Below are positions 55,178 through 64,000 of a stretch of 64,000 nt of DNA, in pieces; position 1 is the stretch's first letter, and the number at the start of each line of letters is the position of its first letter. The notes below the pieces were generated by a model. That model did no database searches and was not told where the DNA came from. It worked only from the letters and a program-made list of their open reading frames with translations. This DNA comes from Acheta domesticus (taxonomy: Eukaryota > Arthropoda > Insecta > Orthoptera > Gryllidae), in contig JAHLJT010003656.1 of assembly GCA_031308135.1 (NCBI GenBank), positions 49,894,421 to 49,958,420 on the forward strand, given 5' to 3'. The position numbers were made by a program, and so were the translations under genes.

Positions 55178-55645
55178 CATCTCGATCAGGTTTTTGGTGT
55201 TTACCTCATCCATTGAGCAAATGCTGAGATGTCCCCTTGTTTTGTCTCTGGACGTAAATGTATTTTCACTATGCGCACGTTTTGTTGAGCACTCCTTTTG
55301 CTTTTGAGGTAGGAGTAGAGTTGAGGGCGAGTTTCTTTTTTCTTAGCAATGCAGAAAAATAGCATCTGCATTTCCTTTACCGTTGCAAGTATGTTTTCTA
55401 TAACTCGGGAAAGAAATATCTAGTTTTTCAAAAGTTGCTATTCTTGTGCTTTTTTCTATTTTATTAATATTTCTATTTTATAAATATCTTTTAAAATATT
55501 TTATTCATCTTTCAACTATAGTATTTATAGTTAAAATGTTGGGAAGGGATAGTGGAACGTAAGAAAACGTGCACAAATAATCGTCTCCCCCATACGTCAT
55601 ATATAGTTTTCACTGTTTTTTTTTGACCAAATAAATGAAATTAAA
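55178..55645 (+). repeat. dispersed repeat R3, copy 2
   Basis: This is the full-length partner of 10293-10697 and also matches the insertion inside the M1 element near 11040-11150. It ends ACCAAATAAATGAAATTAAA, an A-rich tail. No tRNA-like boxes or protein similarity were seen. Confidence 0.7.
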
Positions 55646-55699
55646 TCAACCAAATGTTAATGAACAGGCAAAGATTAACTTCTCTCTAAAACATGTGTT

Positions 55700-56150
55700 G
55701 TTCAACAGAAAAAAAATGACGATCCCGACTCAAGTCGAGGCGCTGCCCTGCTCCAGCAGCTACTAAAGACAGCCCGGCAGACAGCCGCCTGTGGTTCGCC
55801 TGGCAGCGGCAAGCGGTTCGCTCGCCCCTCCCGCTCTACCCCACACCCCCGCAGATTTCTGTCGACGCCCGCCGCACGGCGAACTTTCGGATCTCACCGC
55901 CCGCCCATTGGGCTCGGAATCAACTCGGCCGATCGATTAGGTCGCCGCACGGCTCGTCCGCTCGCCCAGCCGCCCGCCCGCCCGCCTGTCCATTTCAATT
56001 TCGCCGCCTTCTTTTTCGCCCCAATCGCTCGCAACGAGTGCGGAGAGCCAGGGTCGCGCGGCAGGCGGGAACGACGACATGCGGATACTTTTGTGCGGAA
56101 AAACGAAGGGTGGAAGCCACTCTCTCGGTATGTTCTTCTACTTCTACTAG
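55700..56150. other. GC-rich island with (CCCG)n run
   Basis: C-rich, CpG-dense unique sequence from 55780 to 56120 with CGCCCGCCCGCCCGCC near 55970-55985 and two GATCGATTAGG-like words. At 55735-55800 it contains the short repeat shared with 54228. No domain-bearing frame. Confidence 0.45.
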
Positions 56151-56158
56151 TGATTATT

Positions 56159-56830
56159 TAGTGTTTCATGGTTCCATTGAGCCGGAATCCAATTGATAGG
56201 CGGGATCAGTGATGAAACGTGCTCTAATCAGTACTCTGATCCGTGCTCAAATGATCCGTGCTTAGATGATCCGTGCTGTGATCCGTCTTTGATGATCCGT
56301 GCTGTGATCAGTGCTCAGATGATACCTGCTCTGATTATTTAGTGTTTCATGTTTTAATCAAATTGGTAGTCGGGATCAGTGATGAACCTTGCTCTGATCA
56401 ATAGTCTGATCAGTTCCCTGATCCGTGCTCTGACTTTTTAGTGTTTAATGGTTTAATTGAAGATGAAATCGAATTGGTAGGCGGAATCAGTGATGATCCG
56501 TGCTCTGATTAGCGCTCTGATCCGTGCTATGTATATTTAATGTTTCATGGTTTTATTGAAGCCGGGATCAAATTGGTAGTCGGGATCAGTGATGAACCTT
56601 GCTCTGATCAGTAGTCTGATCAGTTCCCTGATCCGTGCTCTGACGTTTTAGTGTTTAAGGGCTTAATTGAAGCCGGAATCTAATTGGTAGATCAGTGATG
56701 ATCCATGCTCTGATTAGTGCTCTGATCCGTGCTATGTTTATTTAATGTTTCATGGTTTTATTGAAGCCGGAATCGAATTGGTAGGCGGAATCAGTGATGA
56801 TCCGTGCTCTGATCAGTGCATTCTCATTCT
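56159..56830. repeat. ~105-bp tandem repeat with ~212-bp dimeric order
   Basis: Units contain TTTAATGTTTCATGGTTTTA, TTGAAGCCGGAATCGAATTGG, TAGGCGGAATCAGTGATGATC and CGTGCTCTGATCAGTGCTCTG. Two unit types alternate: one with GTAGTCGGGATCAGTGATGAACC (56365 and 56577, ~212 bp apart) and one with GGCGGAATCAGTGATGATCC (56478 and 56783, and a deleted version near 56690). The first unit (56159-56336) carries an extra local expansion of GATCCGTGCT. Confidence 0.9.
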
Positions 56831-58317
56831 CTGACCGCTTCCTGGTGAAATAACACCGCACCCTAAAATACGTGCAAAGGGCGCGAACTTCATTCCTGAC
56901 CTGTCCTCCAGTGGCGTAACGCAGCTTTTGGTGGGCTGAAAATGTGCACAGCAATAATAATGACAACAATATCTTGTAAAAATGTAAACCAATTCATTTC
57001 ATATTTTTGTCGTACTTACGATTCGGAACGATTGCAAAGGGGATCGGCCTTTTTGTCAGTGGACTGCGTTGTGAATCGTTACCAGATTTTTTGTTCACTA
57101 CTGAATTGCACAATACATTTTGGGAGAAAAATTCAAAGCAACCCCGCATCGAGATGTAATTTTGTAATTAATTTGTGATGACTATCTTTGAAATACCAGT
57201 TAAGAAAAGAAAATATATTGGAACCAAAAAAAAATGTTCTCGTGAACGTCCTGTGTAAATAATGTCTTGCCCTCTCTTCCGCTTTCTACGTTTTCGGTTC
57301 CTATGTAGACGTTTAAATTTCATCACTATTTAAACGTTTGGTTTCAATCACTATTTCTTCAACGTCGTGATTAATAATTTGATTGGGTGTTATGGGTGTT
57401 ATGTTAGTAACTTTGTCTGGCCATCAATCCTAAACATTGATAAATGCGCAGATGTGGAGGAAAACAGACTTGAAGTAGTGTTCTGTTTCTGTATATTCGG
57501 AAAAGTTTAATAAAAAACGATGCTACTTTTGAGAAAATTTTGGAAATGTGAAGGATTCATGTGATGTACCTCGCTGCCCGTGTTACTTGTTGCCCGTGCC
57601 CGTACGAGCGCCGGGCTCCCCAGGCGGGCAAGTAGCTCTTGCAGGCGCGGTTTGACGTACCAGGTTTAGAGTCAAGGGGCTCGGGAGCAAGGTTACGGAT
57701 TGAACAGAATTTACGCGTTGCTATTGTTACATTGTTAAGCAGATTTCAGCTAATGGATTTAATTCACAGGTATCAAATCGCCAAGTGCTGAGCATTTTTC
57801 TAACATGGCAGTTTGCCTTATTATATAAAAATGCTTTAACTGTATTACAATAACTCCAATCACATTCTGAATCAGCATTTGGCTTCGTAATAAAATACTT
57901 ATTTTCCAACGCCGAAACTTTGAAAATAGTCCTTTAATTATTTTTAAAATCTAATTCATATACCAAAATAACAATTCATAATTCGTTTTCGTCGCATATT
58001 TAACCCCTAAAAATAAGACAAATTCTTTTAAAGTTCATTAATTTTTTTATGTGAAAAAAACGAGCTGATCATTAATTATTTTAAAGAACTGCATTCGCAT
58101 GTAATGCAGCTCCGAAGAAGAAACTTTTCACAAAGATATGATGGAAAAACGTAAAAAGGAGCTAGCTTCGCTTTTCCGGGGACCGCTTCCTCTTGGTTGC
58201 GAGATGATTTGCGGTGCAGCGTTCGTTTATTAAATTTCAGAAGTAAGTTCTCGGAACTCGTACATTGCATTTGCTCCAAATACGATTTTAGTCGGTTATT
58301 GGGCATTCCTGACTTAC
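56831..58317. other. stretch without recognised gene
   Basis: CCTCCAGTGGCGTAACGCAGC at 56908 resembles a common DNA transposon start, but no partner end was found. 57570-57690 is a small GC-rich patch with repeated TGCCCGTG words. Otherwise AT-rich. A minus-strand open frame (58076-58306) directly follows the candidate exon below. Confidence 0.35.
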
Positions 58318-58416
58318 GAGTTTTCCTTCTTGGTGGCCGAGCCGCTTCTTCATCTGTTTTCTGACGCTTTTTACTTCTTTCCTCTTTCTTTTGTTTGAAA
58401 ATAATATGCTATGTTC
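58318..58416 (-). CDS. candidate 33-codon internal exon (unproven)
   Basis: On the minus strand a pyrimidine-rich acceptor, ATCTTTCTTTAG, is followed by 99 bp open in one frame, and then by a consensus donor GTAAGT after AAACTC. The frame reads EHSILFSNKRKRKEVKSVRK, then QMKKRLGHQEGKL. It is strongly basic (KRKRKEVKSVRK, QMKKR), as in a nuclear localisation or DNA-binding stretch. The exon length is a multiple of three, so it would be phase-neutral. No family was recognised and no partner exons were found, so it may be chance. Read through the donor in another frame, an 83-plus-codon open frame also exists. Confidence 0.2.
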
Positions 58417-59005
58417 CTAAAGAAAGATTAAAATTGAGGCAAAAGCAGATATTTCAGAATGATGCTATTGAACGGTTTGTATATTTGTAAGTTCTTTAAC
58501 ATGGTAAGTTTCATCTTCAGTGCACAGACTATTTTAGAAACTACAATATTTGCTACGTATTCATCTAACTTTTGTAAAATTCTAGTACAAACAAGACGGA
58601 GTAGAAAATTAAATCGAATAAATTGGAAAGATATGGATGATGTTGCAATAAAGAGATGGCTCAGAGCTTAGATTAACTCGCACATTGCAACCTCCTACAA
58701 AAATACCTCGTTCTGGCTGAAAAGTTTTTTGTCACTCGTCATGTAAGGAATATTGACTGAGGAACCCAATTCTTGAATACTCATAAACATCAGCTTAATG
58801 TATAGCGCATCTCCATTAGAGAAGTTGCCATCTTACGTGGGACACTGAAACGAAGGCAAGAAACTGGAAGAAATAAAATAAACTCACCAATAACTAAAAG
58901 AAAGCGAGTACAATAATTCGGCACCTGACACACGCAATCACGCAATTCAAAACAAGCCACTGAAGACGATTGTTAGGCTGGTGATGAAAGATTGTCATGA
59001 TGTTG
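58417..59005. other. stretch without recognised feature
   Basis: AT-rich; a 70-codon frame at 58459-58671 has no recognised domain. Confidence 0.35.
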
Positions 59006-59186
59006 TTCTTGGGTTTTTATATCTTGGCGCGTGAGGACTTGTCTTCACGATAGAATACCTCACGGCATTTTGCGTCTTTCTCGGCCGTGCTGCTAGACGT
59101 CAGCACTGCTCGATACGGTCTCGCTCATGCAATATCTAGCGGCACAGACAGGTTCTCACGCGCCAAGAAATAAAATTCCAAGTATA
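59006..59186. mobile_element. foldback MITE M1, copy 3 (internally deleted)
   Basis: CTTGGGTTTTTATATCTTGG and GGCGCGTGAGGACTTG start the element; CTCACGCGCCAAGAAATAAA, then ATTCCAAGTATA ends it. Left-arm AATACCTCACGGCATTTTGCG is present, but most of its complementary right arm is deleted. It shares GTCAGCACTGCTCGATACGG with copy 1. Confidence 0.82.
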
Positions 59187-59635
59187 CGGCCGTGGACAAA
59201 TGTCTTTCGTGATGTCGGCCGCCCCCGTCACCGCGCCACGCGCCTTCGCTCGGAGCCCTGTGGCCACCGCCGCCGCCGCCTCGTAGGGCGCTCCGCCTGG
59301 CGCGGGCGGGGGCGGAGCAGCTCGTGAGAGCGCGGCGCGGAGGGTGGAGAGGGGGAGGGGGGACGGGAGGTATGGAGGGGAGGGGAGGGTGGTGGAGATG
59401 GAGGTGAGAAGAGGAGGAAGGGTGCAGTGGAGGGGTGTGGGGAGAGAGAGGAGGGAGGGGTGGAGGGAATGGGGGAGGGGTGGAGGGAGTGGGGGAGGGT
59501 GGAGGGAGTGGGGGGAGGGCGAGGGCGAGGGGAGGCGTGAGGGTGCCATGCGCGTTCTTTCGCCCTCCGCCCCTGCTTCCCCCAGCGCCGTCTCCACTCC
59601 ACAGCCTAATCCTCAATCATCTTTCCTTCGTTTAT
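59187..59635. other. GC-rich, purine-rich segment
   Basis: 59215-59345 is CpG-rich unique sequence. 59340-59540 is G-rich with GGAGGG and GTGGAGGGAGTGGGGGAGG repeats (a degenerate ~20-24-bp tandem). Overlapping frames are low complexity. Confidence 0.5.
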
Positions 59636-60165
59636 AGATTGATTTTAGCGATTCCTGGCGCGTCAACAACTGAGGTCAATAGTCTCGTAAGTGTAGTGCA
59701 TGCTTTTTCATCGGGAGGTGGCGGTGACCTTCCCCCGCTGGATCGCGAGATCCGACGCCGACCTACCGTTGACTAGCGGGGTTTTCCCCAACCACGTGTC
59801 TCTCAGACACCGCCCCAGTCGGGACAAGTTCCAAGTCTTCGACAGATCTCCCGGCATATTTGGTTGTGTAGTGCATGTTAGTGTATTTGTGTGTCGGACC
59901 AAAGATTGCGCGAGGGAAAGGAGAGATCGCGCGCGGTCCATTGCCCGGTTCTTAGGATACTGTTCCAGCCTTGGCTGGTATTGATCGGAGAAGCCACGGA
60001 AAACTACCGATCAGAGCCGACAGCCGCTAGCTTTCTCCCCCAGACAGCGAATAAATTTGACCTAACTGACGAACTAGTGTCGAAACTCCTGCTGCAAACG
60101 GGTCTCAAAACCAGGACCTCCCAGTCACAGACACTGCTGTGACATCAGTTGATGCACTCCACCCC
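59636..60165 (-). mobile_element. tRNA-derived SINE (family A), copy 5
   Basis: On the minus strand the head starts near 60165 (GGAGTGCATCAACTGATGTC, box A degenerate), with GGTCCTGGTTTTGAGACCC in the box B position. The full body follows, then TTGACGCGCCAGGAA and a short AATC tail (59632-59650). A clear box-A-proximal GGGAGAGATGG is missing, so the extreme 5' end is lost. Confidence 0.85.
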
Positions 60166-60654
60166 TCCTTGTCCTTCCTTCGTGTTCTCAACCCTCCAAC
60201 ACTCTCCGATCCTGCTTCCTGCCCTTCCCCTCCAACCAACACCTTCCCCTTTCCACCATGTTCCCATACAACCACCACCATCCCCCCTATGCCCGTTACC
60301 TTCTACTTCTTGCCTCAATATCTCTACCCTTCATCTCCGTTCACTTCACACATTCTTCCATTTCTCCCCCCCCCGCGTCTCATTTACTTCCCCTCCATTC
60401 CAATATCTTTAAATCCCTTCATTATCATCCATTCCATCTATTTCCATACAGCGCCATTTCATCAGTGATTTCCTGATTTACTTTTCACCCCCATGAATTC
60501 TCTTTTAAGCCTCCTTCCATTTATCATCTTTTTCAATTCCGCGCATCCGTCCATCTCCCCGTCTTTCCACCTCGCCGACATACCTTGCATATATCTTCAC
60601 TTTGTATATTGCCTCCATTTCACACCAAGCTACTTATTTCACTCCATAACTTTC
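60166..60654. other. pyrimidine-rich stretch without gene
   Basis: C/T-rich sequence giving Pro/Ser/Leu-rich frames on the plus strand; no domain recognised. Confidence 0.45.
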
Positions 60655-60795
60655 TCTCTCCCCTCCATTTTCAACTTCAACTTCATTCTCAATTTCAGAT
60701 CCTCATCATCCATCTCCTCCAGGTATCGGCGTTTGGTCACATTTCCACCCTCGCCTTCTTTACCCGTTCTTTACCCGTCCAACTTGCCAACCTGC
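60655..60795 (+). repeat. direct repeat flanking SINE A, left copy
   Basis: CCCCTCCATTTTCAACTTC, ACTTCATTCTCAATTTCA, TATCGGCGTTTGGTCACATT and CACCCTCGCCTTCTTTACCC recur at 61365-61490 with ~90% identity by eye. The two copies bracket the SINE A element. Confidence 0.85.
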
Positions 60796-61352
60796 GGCCG
60801 GGAGAGATGGCTCAGTACATCAACCTGATGTCACTGCAGTCCCTTTGACCGGGAGGTCCTAGGTTTGAGTCCCGACGGCGGCATGATTTTCGACACTAGC
60901 TTGTCAGCTAGGTCGAATTCTCTCGCTGTCTGGAGAAGAATTCTAGCGGCCAGCTGCACTGATAGGTAGTTTTCCGTGGTTTCTCCGATCAACACCAGGC
61001 GAATGCCGGAGCAATACCCTAACAAACGGGCCACGGACCGCGCGCGATCTTTCTTTCCTCTTCTTAGTCCTATCCTCCCCACTTACACACACACTTATAC
61101 TAACATGCACTACACTACCACACATGCCGGGAGACCGGTCGGAGCTTACAGCTTGTCCCGGCTGGGGCGGTGGCCCGTGGACGGGAGATACCTGGTTGAG
61201 GGGAAACCCCCCCTAGTCCACGAGAGGTCGGCGCCAGATCTCGCCATCCAGCGGGGAAAAGATCATCGCCACCACCCGATGAAAAACACGCACTACACTT
61301 ACGGGACTAATGACCTAAGTAGTTGACGCGCCCGGAAACACGAATCAATCAA
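60796..61352 (+). mobile_element. tRNA-derived SINE (family A), copy 6, best full-length copy
   Basis: The head is CGGCCGGGAGAGATGGCTCA, with box A TGGCTCAGTACATC and box B GGTTTGAGTCCCG. The body runs TTTTCGACACTAGCTTGTC, GATAGGTAGTTTTCCGTGG, CCGGAGCAATACCC, ACTACCACACATGCCGGG and ACACTTACGGGACTAATGAC. It ends GTTGACGCGCCCGGAA and an (AATC)n tail. At ~555 bp this is the reference copy for the family. It has no open frame of note. Confidence 0.92.
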
Positions 61353-61364
61353 TCAACATATCCC

Positions 61365-61490
61365 CTCCATTTTCCACTTCAACTTCATTCTCAATTTCAA
61401 CTCCTCATCATCTATCTCCCCCAGCTATCGGCGTTTGGTCACATTTCCACCCTCGCCTTCTTTACCCCTTACCTCTCACTCGCCAATCTC
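61365..61490 (+). repeat. direct repeat flanking SINE A, right copy
   Basis: Right partner of 60655-60795; starts right after the SINE tail. Confidence 0.85.
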
Positions 61491-61850
61491 CACACTTCCC
61501 CTCCATTTCTGACGCCTCCACACTCCCGCTCACATTCTTCTTCTTCTTCTCCCTTCCGCCTCCCACGCTCTCACGTGCCTCTCCACCCCTGCGACAGCAA
61601 AACGAATGGAAATTGTCCAATTTGTCTCCGGCGGAAGAGAGCGCGTGGGAGAAGGCTCCGCGTTTTAGCGAGTTTGCGTAAAACTTTTGAGAAAGCGCCG
61701 TCCTCCTCCTGTGCCTGCCCTCTGGCGGACATCTTTCAAACGACTCTTGCGAGTCCGCCGTCACCGTCGCCACCGCCTCCGCAAAACTATGGAGCGTATT
61801 ATGGAAGAAAGTGGACAAAATGCCTTCTTTACCCACGTAATTTAATAAAA
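61491..61850. other. GC-rich single-copy island
   Basis: 61560-61800 is CpG-rich with GGCGGAAGAGAGCGCGTGG, TTTTAGCGAGTTTGCGTAAA and CCGCCGTCACCGTCGCCACC. It ends in CCACGTAATTTAATAAAATC. A plus-strand frame through it has no recognised domain. Candidate regulatory element or exon of unknown type. Confidence 0.3.
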
Positions 61851-62634
61851 TCAAATTCTCTATCGTATTTTCCGTTAGCAGGCGTCCCTAATTTCCAAAA
61901 CCGTCAATAACAGAAGTGTGATGGTAAAATCATCTAAATAACTGGCTCGAAGTGAATCACTTGCTGGATGAGTATTCTGGAGGCTGTCAAAACTGACTCG
62001 TCGTATACTCCTATTAATTAGATAGGATAACGAGCGTCATGACAAGCATAAAAATGACTTCTCCCTTCGTTATTTGAAACCTCCTATTCCAATTTTATTT
62101 CATTTTGCATATTAAATAAGAATCGTACATGAATAATTCACAAACGTATCTCCTATATTTTTACTAACACAATTACATGATACGTTCCATTATATTAGTA
62201 TGGACACCTTTTTGATAATTTAATGTAGGTAAGGGATATGAAACAATAGATCTTAAATGTGCTTAAATACTATAAATTTGATGGTTAAGAAGTAGTTAAC
62301 GTAACTAAATATTGACGAACTCTAACTAATACATAAAGTGAGTCTGTGGCGTGCGACATTGACACGAGTTGTTTCCGAATGAGTACGCCAAAGACAATTT
62401 CAAACAAATTCAATACATTATTATTTTAGTGCGAATTTATCGAAACTTAAAAGTGCGTACTCTGCAGATTATTCCCATAAAGGTGGCAGCCATGTTGATT
62501 CACTGCCCAGTGCTTGGTTTCTTTGCAGTACTCAATTGTTTTACATGATGATGACATTTTTTGCGACACTCATATCTCAAAATGAAATTTTTCAATCAAT
62601 AAACAGTAAAGGCAAATATTAGATTCAATGCATG
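61851..62634. other. AT-rich stretch without recognised feature
   Basis: Nothing recognised. Confidence 0.4.
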
Positions 62635-63045
62635 AGTGCTGAAATAGTAGTTCACGCAATTAGTTTATAATATTAAGCTCTATTGCATGAGTACATGTTT
62701 TGGAAACGAGTGACGTTAGAAGCAAATTTTCAAATTTGTACGAATACAATAAAGCATTGTGGACGAATGGAAATTAACGAATGAATTAACTATTTTTTGT
62801 ATGACTGAATTATAAATTTATAAGAGAATGAAACTTAATTTTGCGAAACAACTTTACTGTAATGTCTCTGGTACTTGATATCCATGCGAGAAAACGGTGG
62901 CAGGCTGTTCCGTTTACCTCTACCTCCCCCCGATACTCTCGCTTCGATTGGTCGAAAGCAATCATTCGTGCTGTAAAATCTAATACGTCATCATTTATGC
63001 CGTAAAACGCCCGATTATGAACGATTTCTTGCGACAGGAAAGGTC
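62635..63045 (+). repeat. dispersed repeat R1, copy 2
   Basis: Partner of 3150-3545, same orientation, with the same order of conserved blocks including TATTGCATGAGTAC, TATAAATTTATAAGAGAAT, CTTCGATTGGTCGAA and GATTTCTTGCGACA. A poly(A) run lies just after it at 63065-63076. Confidence 0.65.
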
Positions 63046-63099
63046 GTTTATAATGCTGGAATACAAAAAAAAAAAATTGCGATTTTGCGACTTCACAAC

Positions 63100-63480
63100 C
63101 ATCGTGTAAGGCTTTCCCCCCCCACCACCACCACCACCAGCATCGTCACCGTCACCCGCGCCACCCCCACCACCCGACGCTCCGTCGCGCCGAAGAGAGC
63201 GCGCAGATAGAGTGGGCGCGCCAGCCTCACGGAACTGCGAGGCGCTTTAAAGAAATTTCGGCGGCGCGGGGCGGCGGGCGTGGCAGGCGCAAGATCTCGC
63301 ACCTCATGGCAGATGCGATTGCGAGAAGATACTGTCGCGAGACGCGCCCGCGTGAAGTTAAAACGTCATAACGCCAACCAGGGGGAATTTTTAAAGGTTG
63401 GTATGCCGCGCGGGAAAAAGCTTTGGAGACGGCTTGAAGAAAAACATCGTTTCGCACACGCGAAGGTGGATTATCCAAGC
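63100..63480. other. GC-rich island at window end
   Basis: Starts with CCCCCCCC and a (CCA)n run at 63115-63145, then CpG-rich unique sequence to ~63420. Open frames on both strands have no recognised domain. Confidence 0.4.
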
Positions 63481-64000
63481 GGTGGGAACTTGAAAAATCT
63501 TGACGCTACTGGGAAACTTGGGTCTAATAGACCCGCTAGTTATTACCTGCAATTTAAAGCACTATTTAATGGCACAAATATTTTATTATGAAGCAAATAA
63601 ATCGTAGATGCAATACAAAGCATAAAATATATCCCAATTTTTTTAATATCCCAGATTAGTGAACAAAACATAAAATGAAAAGTGAACGAAGATCAAGCGA
63701 AGAAAAGAAAATGAAGTACTAAATTAATGACTGCAAAATAAACCAAATATGTCTGCATGACTTAATCCAACAATATTGAAGCATTTTGTTACTGTGATTT
63801 TTTATATGCTTTATAGAAGCATGTTTTACAAATAAATGTTTTACCATTTTTTAAACCTTTCCGAGAAAGTTGTGCCGTACAAAAATTTAAAATAATTTGC
63901 ATATACTCGTTTTTACCCTAAAATAACGACTTTATTAATTAAAATTTTGCTGGAAATATATAAATATATTTCTTACAAAAGGTTCAGGTTCAATTCCTGA
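63481..64000. other. AT-rich end of window
   Basis: No feature recognised; the last bases, GGTTCAGGTTCAATTCCTGA, contain a box-B-like GGTTCAATTCC and might begin or end a tRNA-like element cut by the window edge. Confidence 0.35.

Overview
The window reads as repeat-rich, non-coding animal nuclear DNA, most likely from an insect with a large genome; the species cannot be fixed from sequence alone. The arguments are: no bacterial-style gene packing; an AT-rich background broken by short GC- and CpG-rich islands; many microsatellites and minisatellites; mariner-type transposase remains; and tRNA-derived SINEs and non-LTR retrotransposon ends of arthropod type. No intact host protein-coding gene, rRNA gene or functional tRNA gene could be supported. 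Nearly all long open frames lie in tandem repeats whose unit length is a multiple of three or that lack stop codons.

Layout. 1-16 kb: a decayed LINE end, a ~400-bp dispersed repeat (R1), a broken mariner transposase, a SINE, a repeat (R3) next to a foldback element (M1) that itself carries an R3-like insertion, and a ~560-bp tRNA-derived SINE (family A). 16-27 kb: a second LINE with an 11-bp target duplication, a 15-bp G/T minisatellite, another M1, a hAT-type MITE with a perfect 8-bp target duplication, a 270-bp tandem repeat, and a nested LINE/SINE/SINE cluster with (AAT)n tails. 27-43 kb: SINE A next to a ~790-bp array of a 9-bp GC-rich unit, pyrimidine-rich duplications, mariner-like and pogo-like TIR elements, a long hairpin MITE (M2), and two minisatellites with higher-order structure. 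43-57 kb: LINE and SINE ends, a promoter-like segment with a near-ideal heat shock element, a weak integrase-like fragment, a ~75-bp minisatellite, a TIR element, a ~760-bp array of a 10-bp G-rich unit, SINE C copies, second copies of R4 and R3, and a dimeric tandem repeat. 57-64 kb: one candidate mini-exon, a third M1, two SINE A copies with flanking duplication, the second R1 copy, and a GC-rich island.

The elements do not form a pathway. Together they show a locus built by nested insertion of non-autonomous elements: SINEs that depend on LINEs, and MITEs that depend on hAT, pogo, mariner or unknown transposases. Local tandem amplification has added to this. The most testable functional signal is the heat shock element cluster near 44.77 kb, which may be a stress-inducible promoter or an LTR. 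The two G-rich arrays are the most unusual physical structures. GC-rich single-copy islands with homeodomain-like sites and palindromes are candidate regulatory elements, but only comparison with other genomes could show that. All family names R1-R4, M1-M2 and SINE A-D are labels made here from repeats seen within the window.
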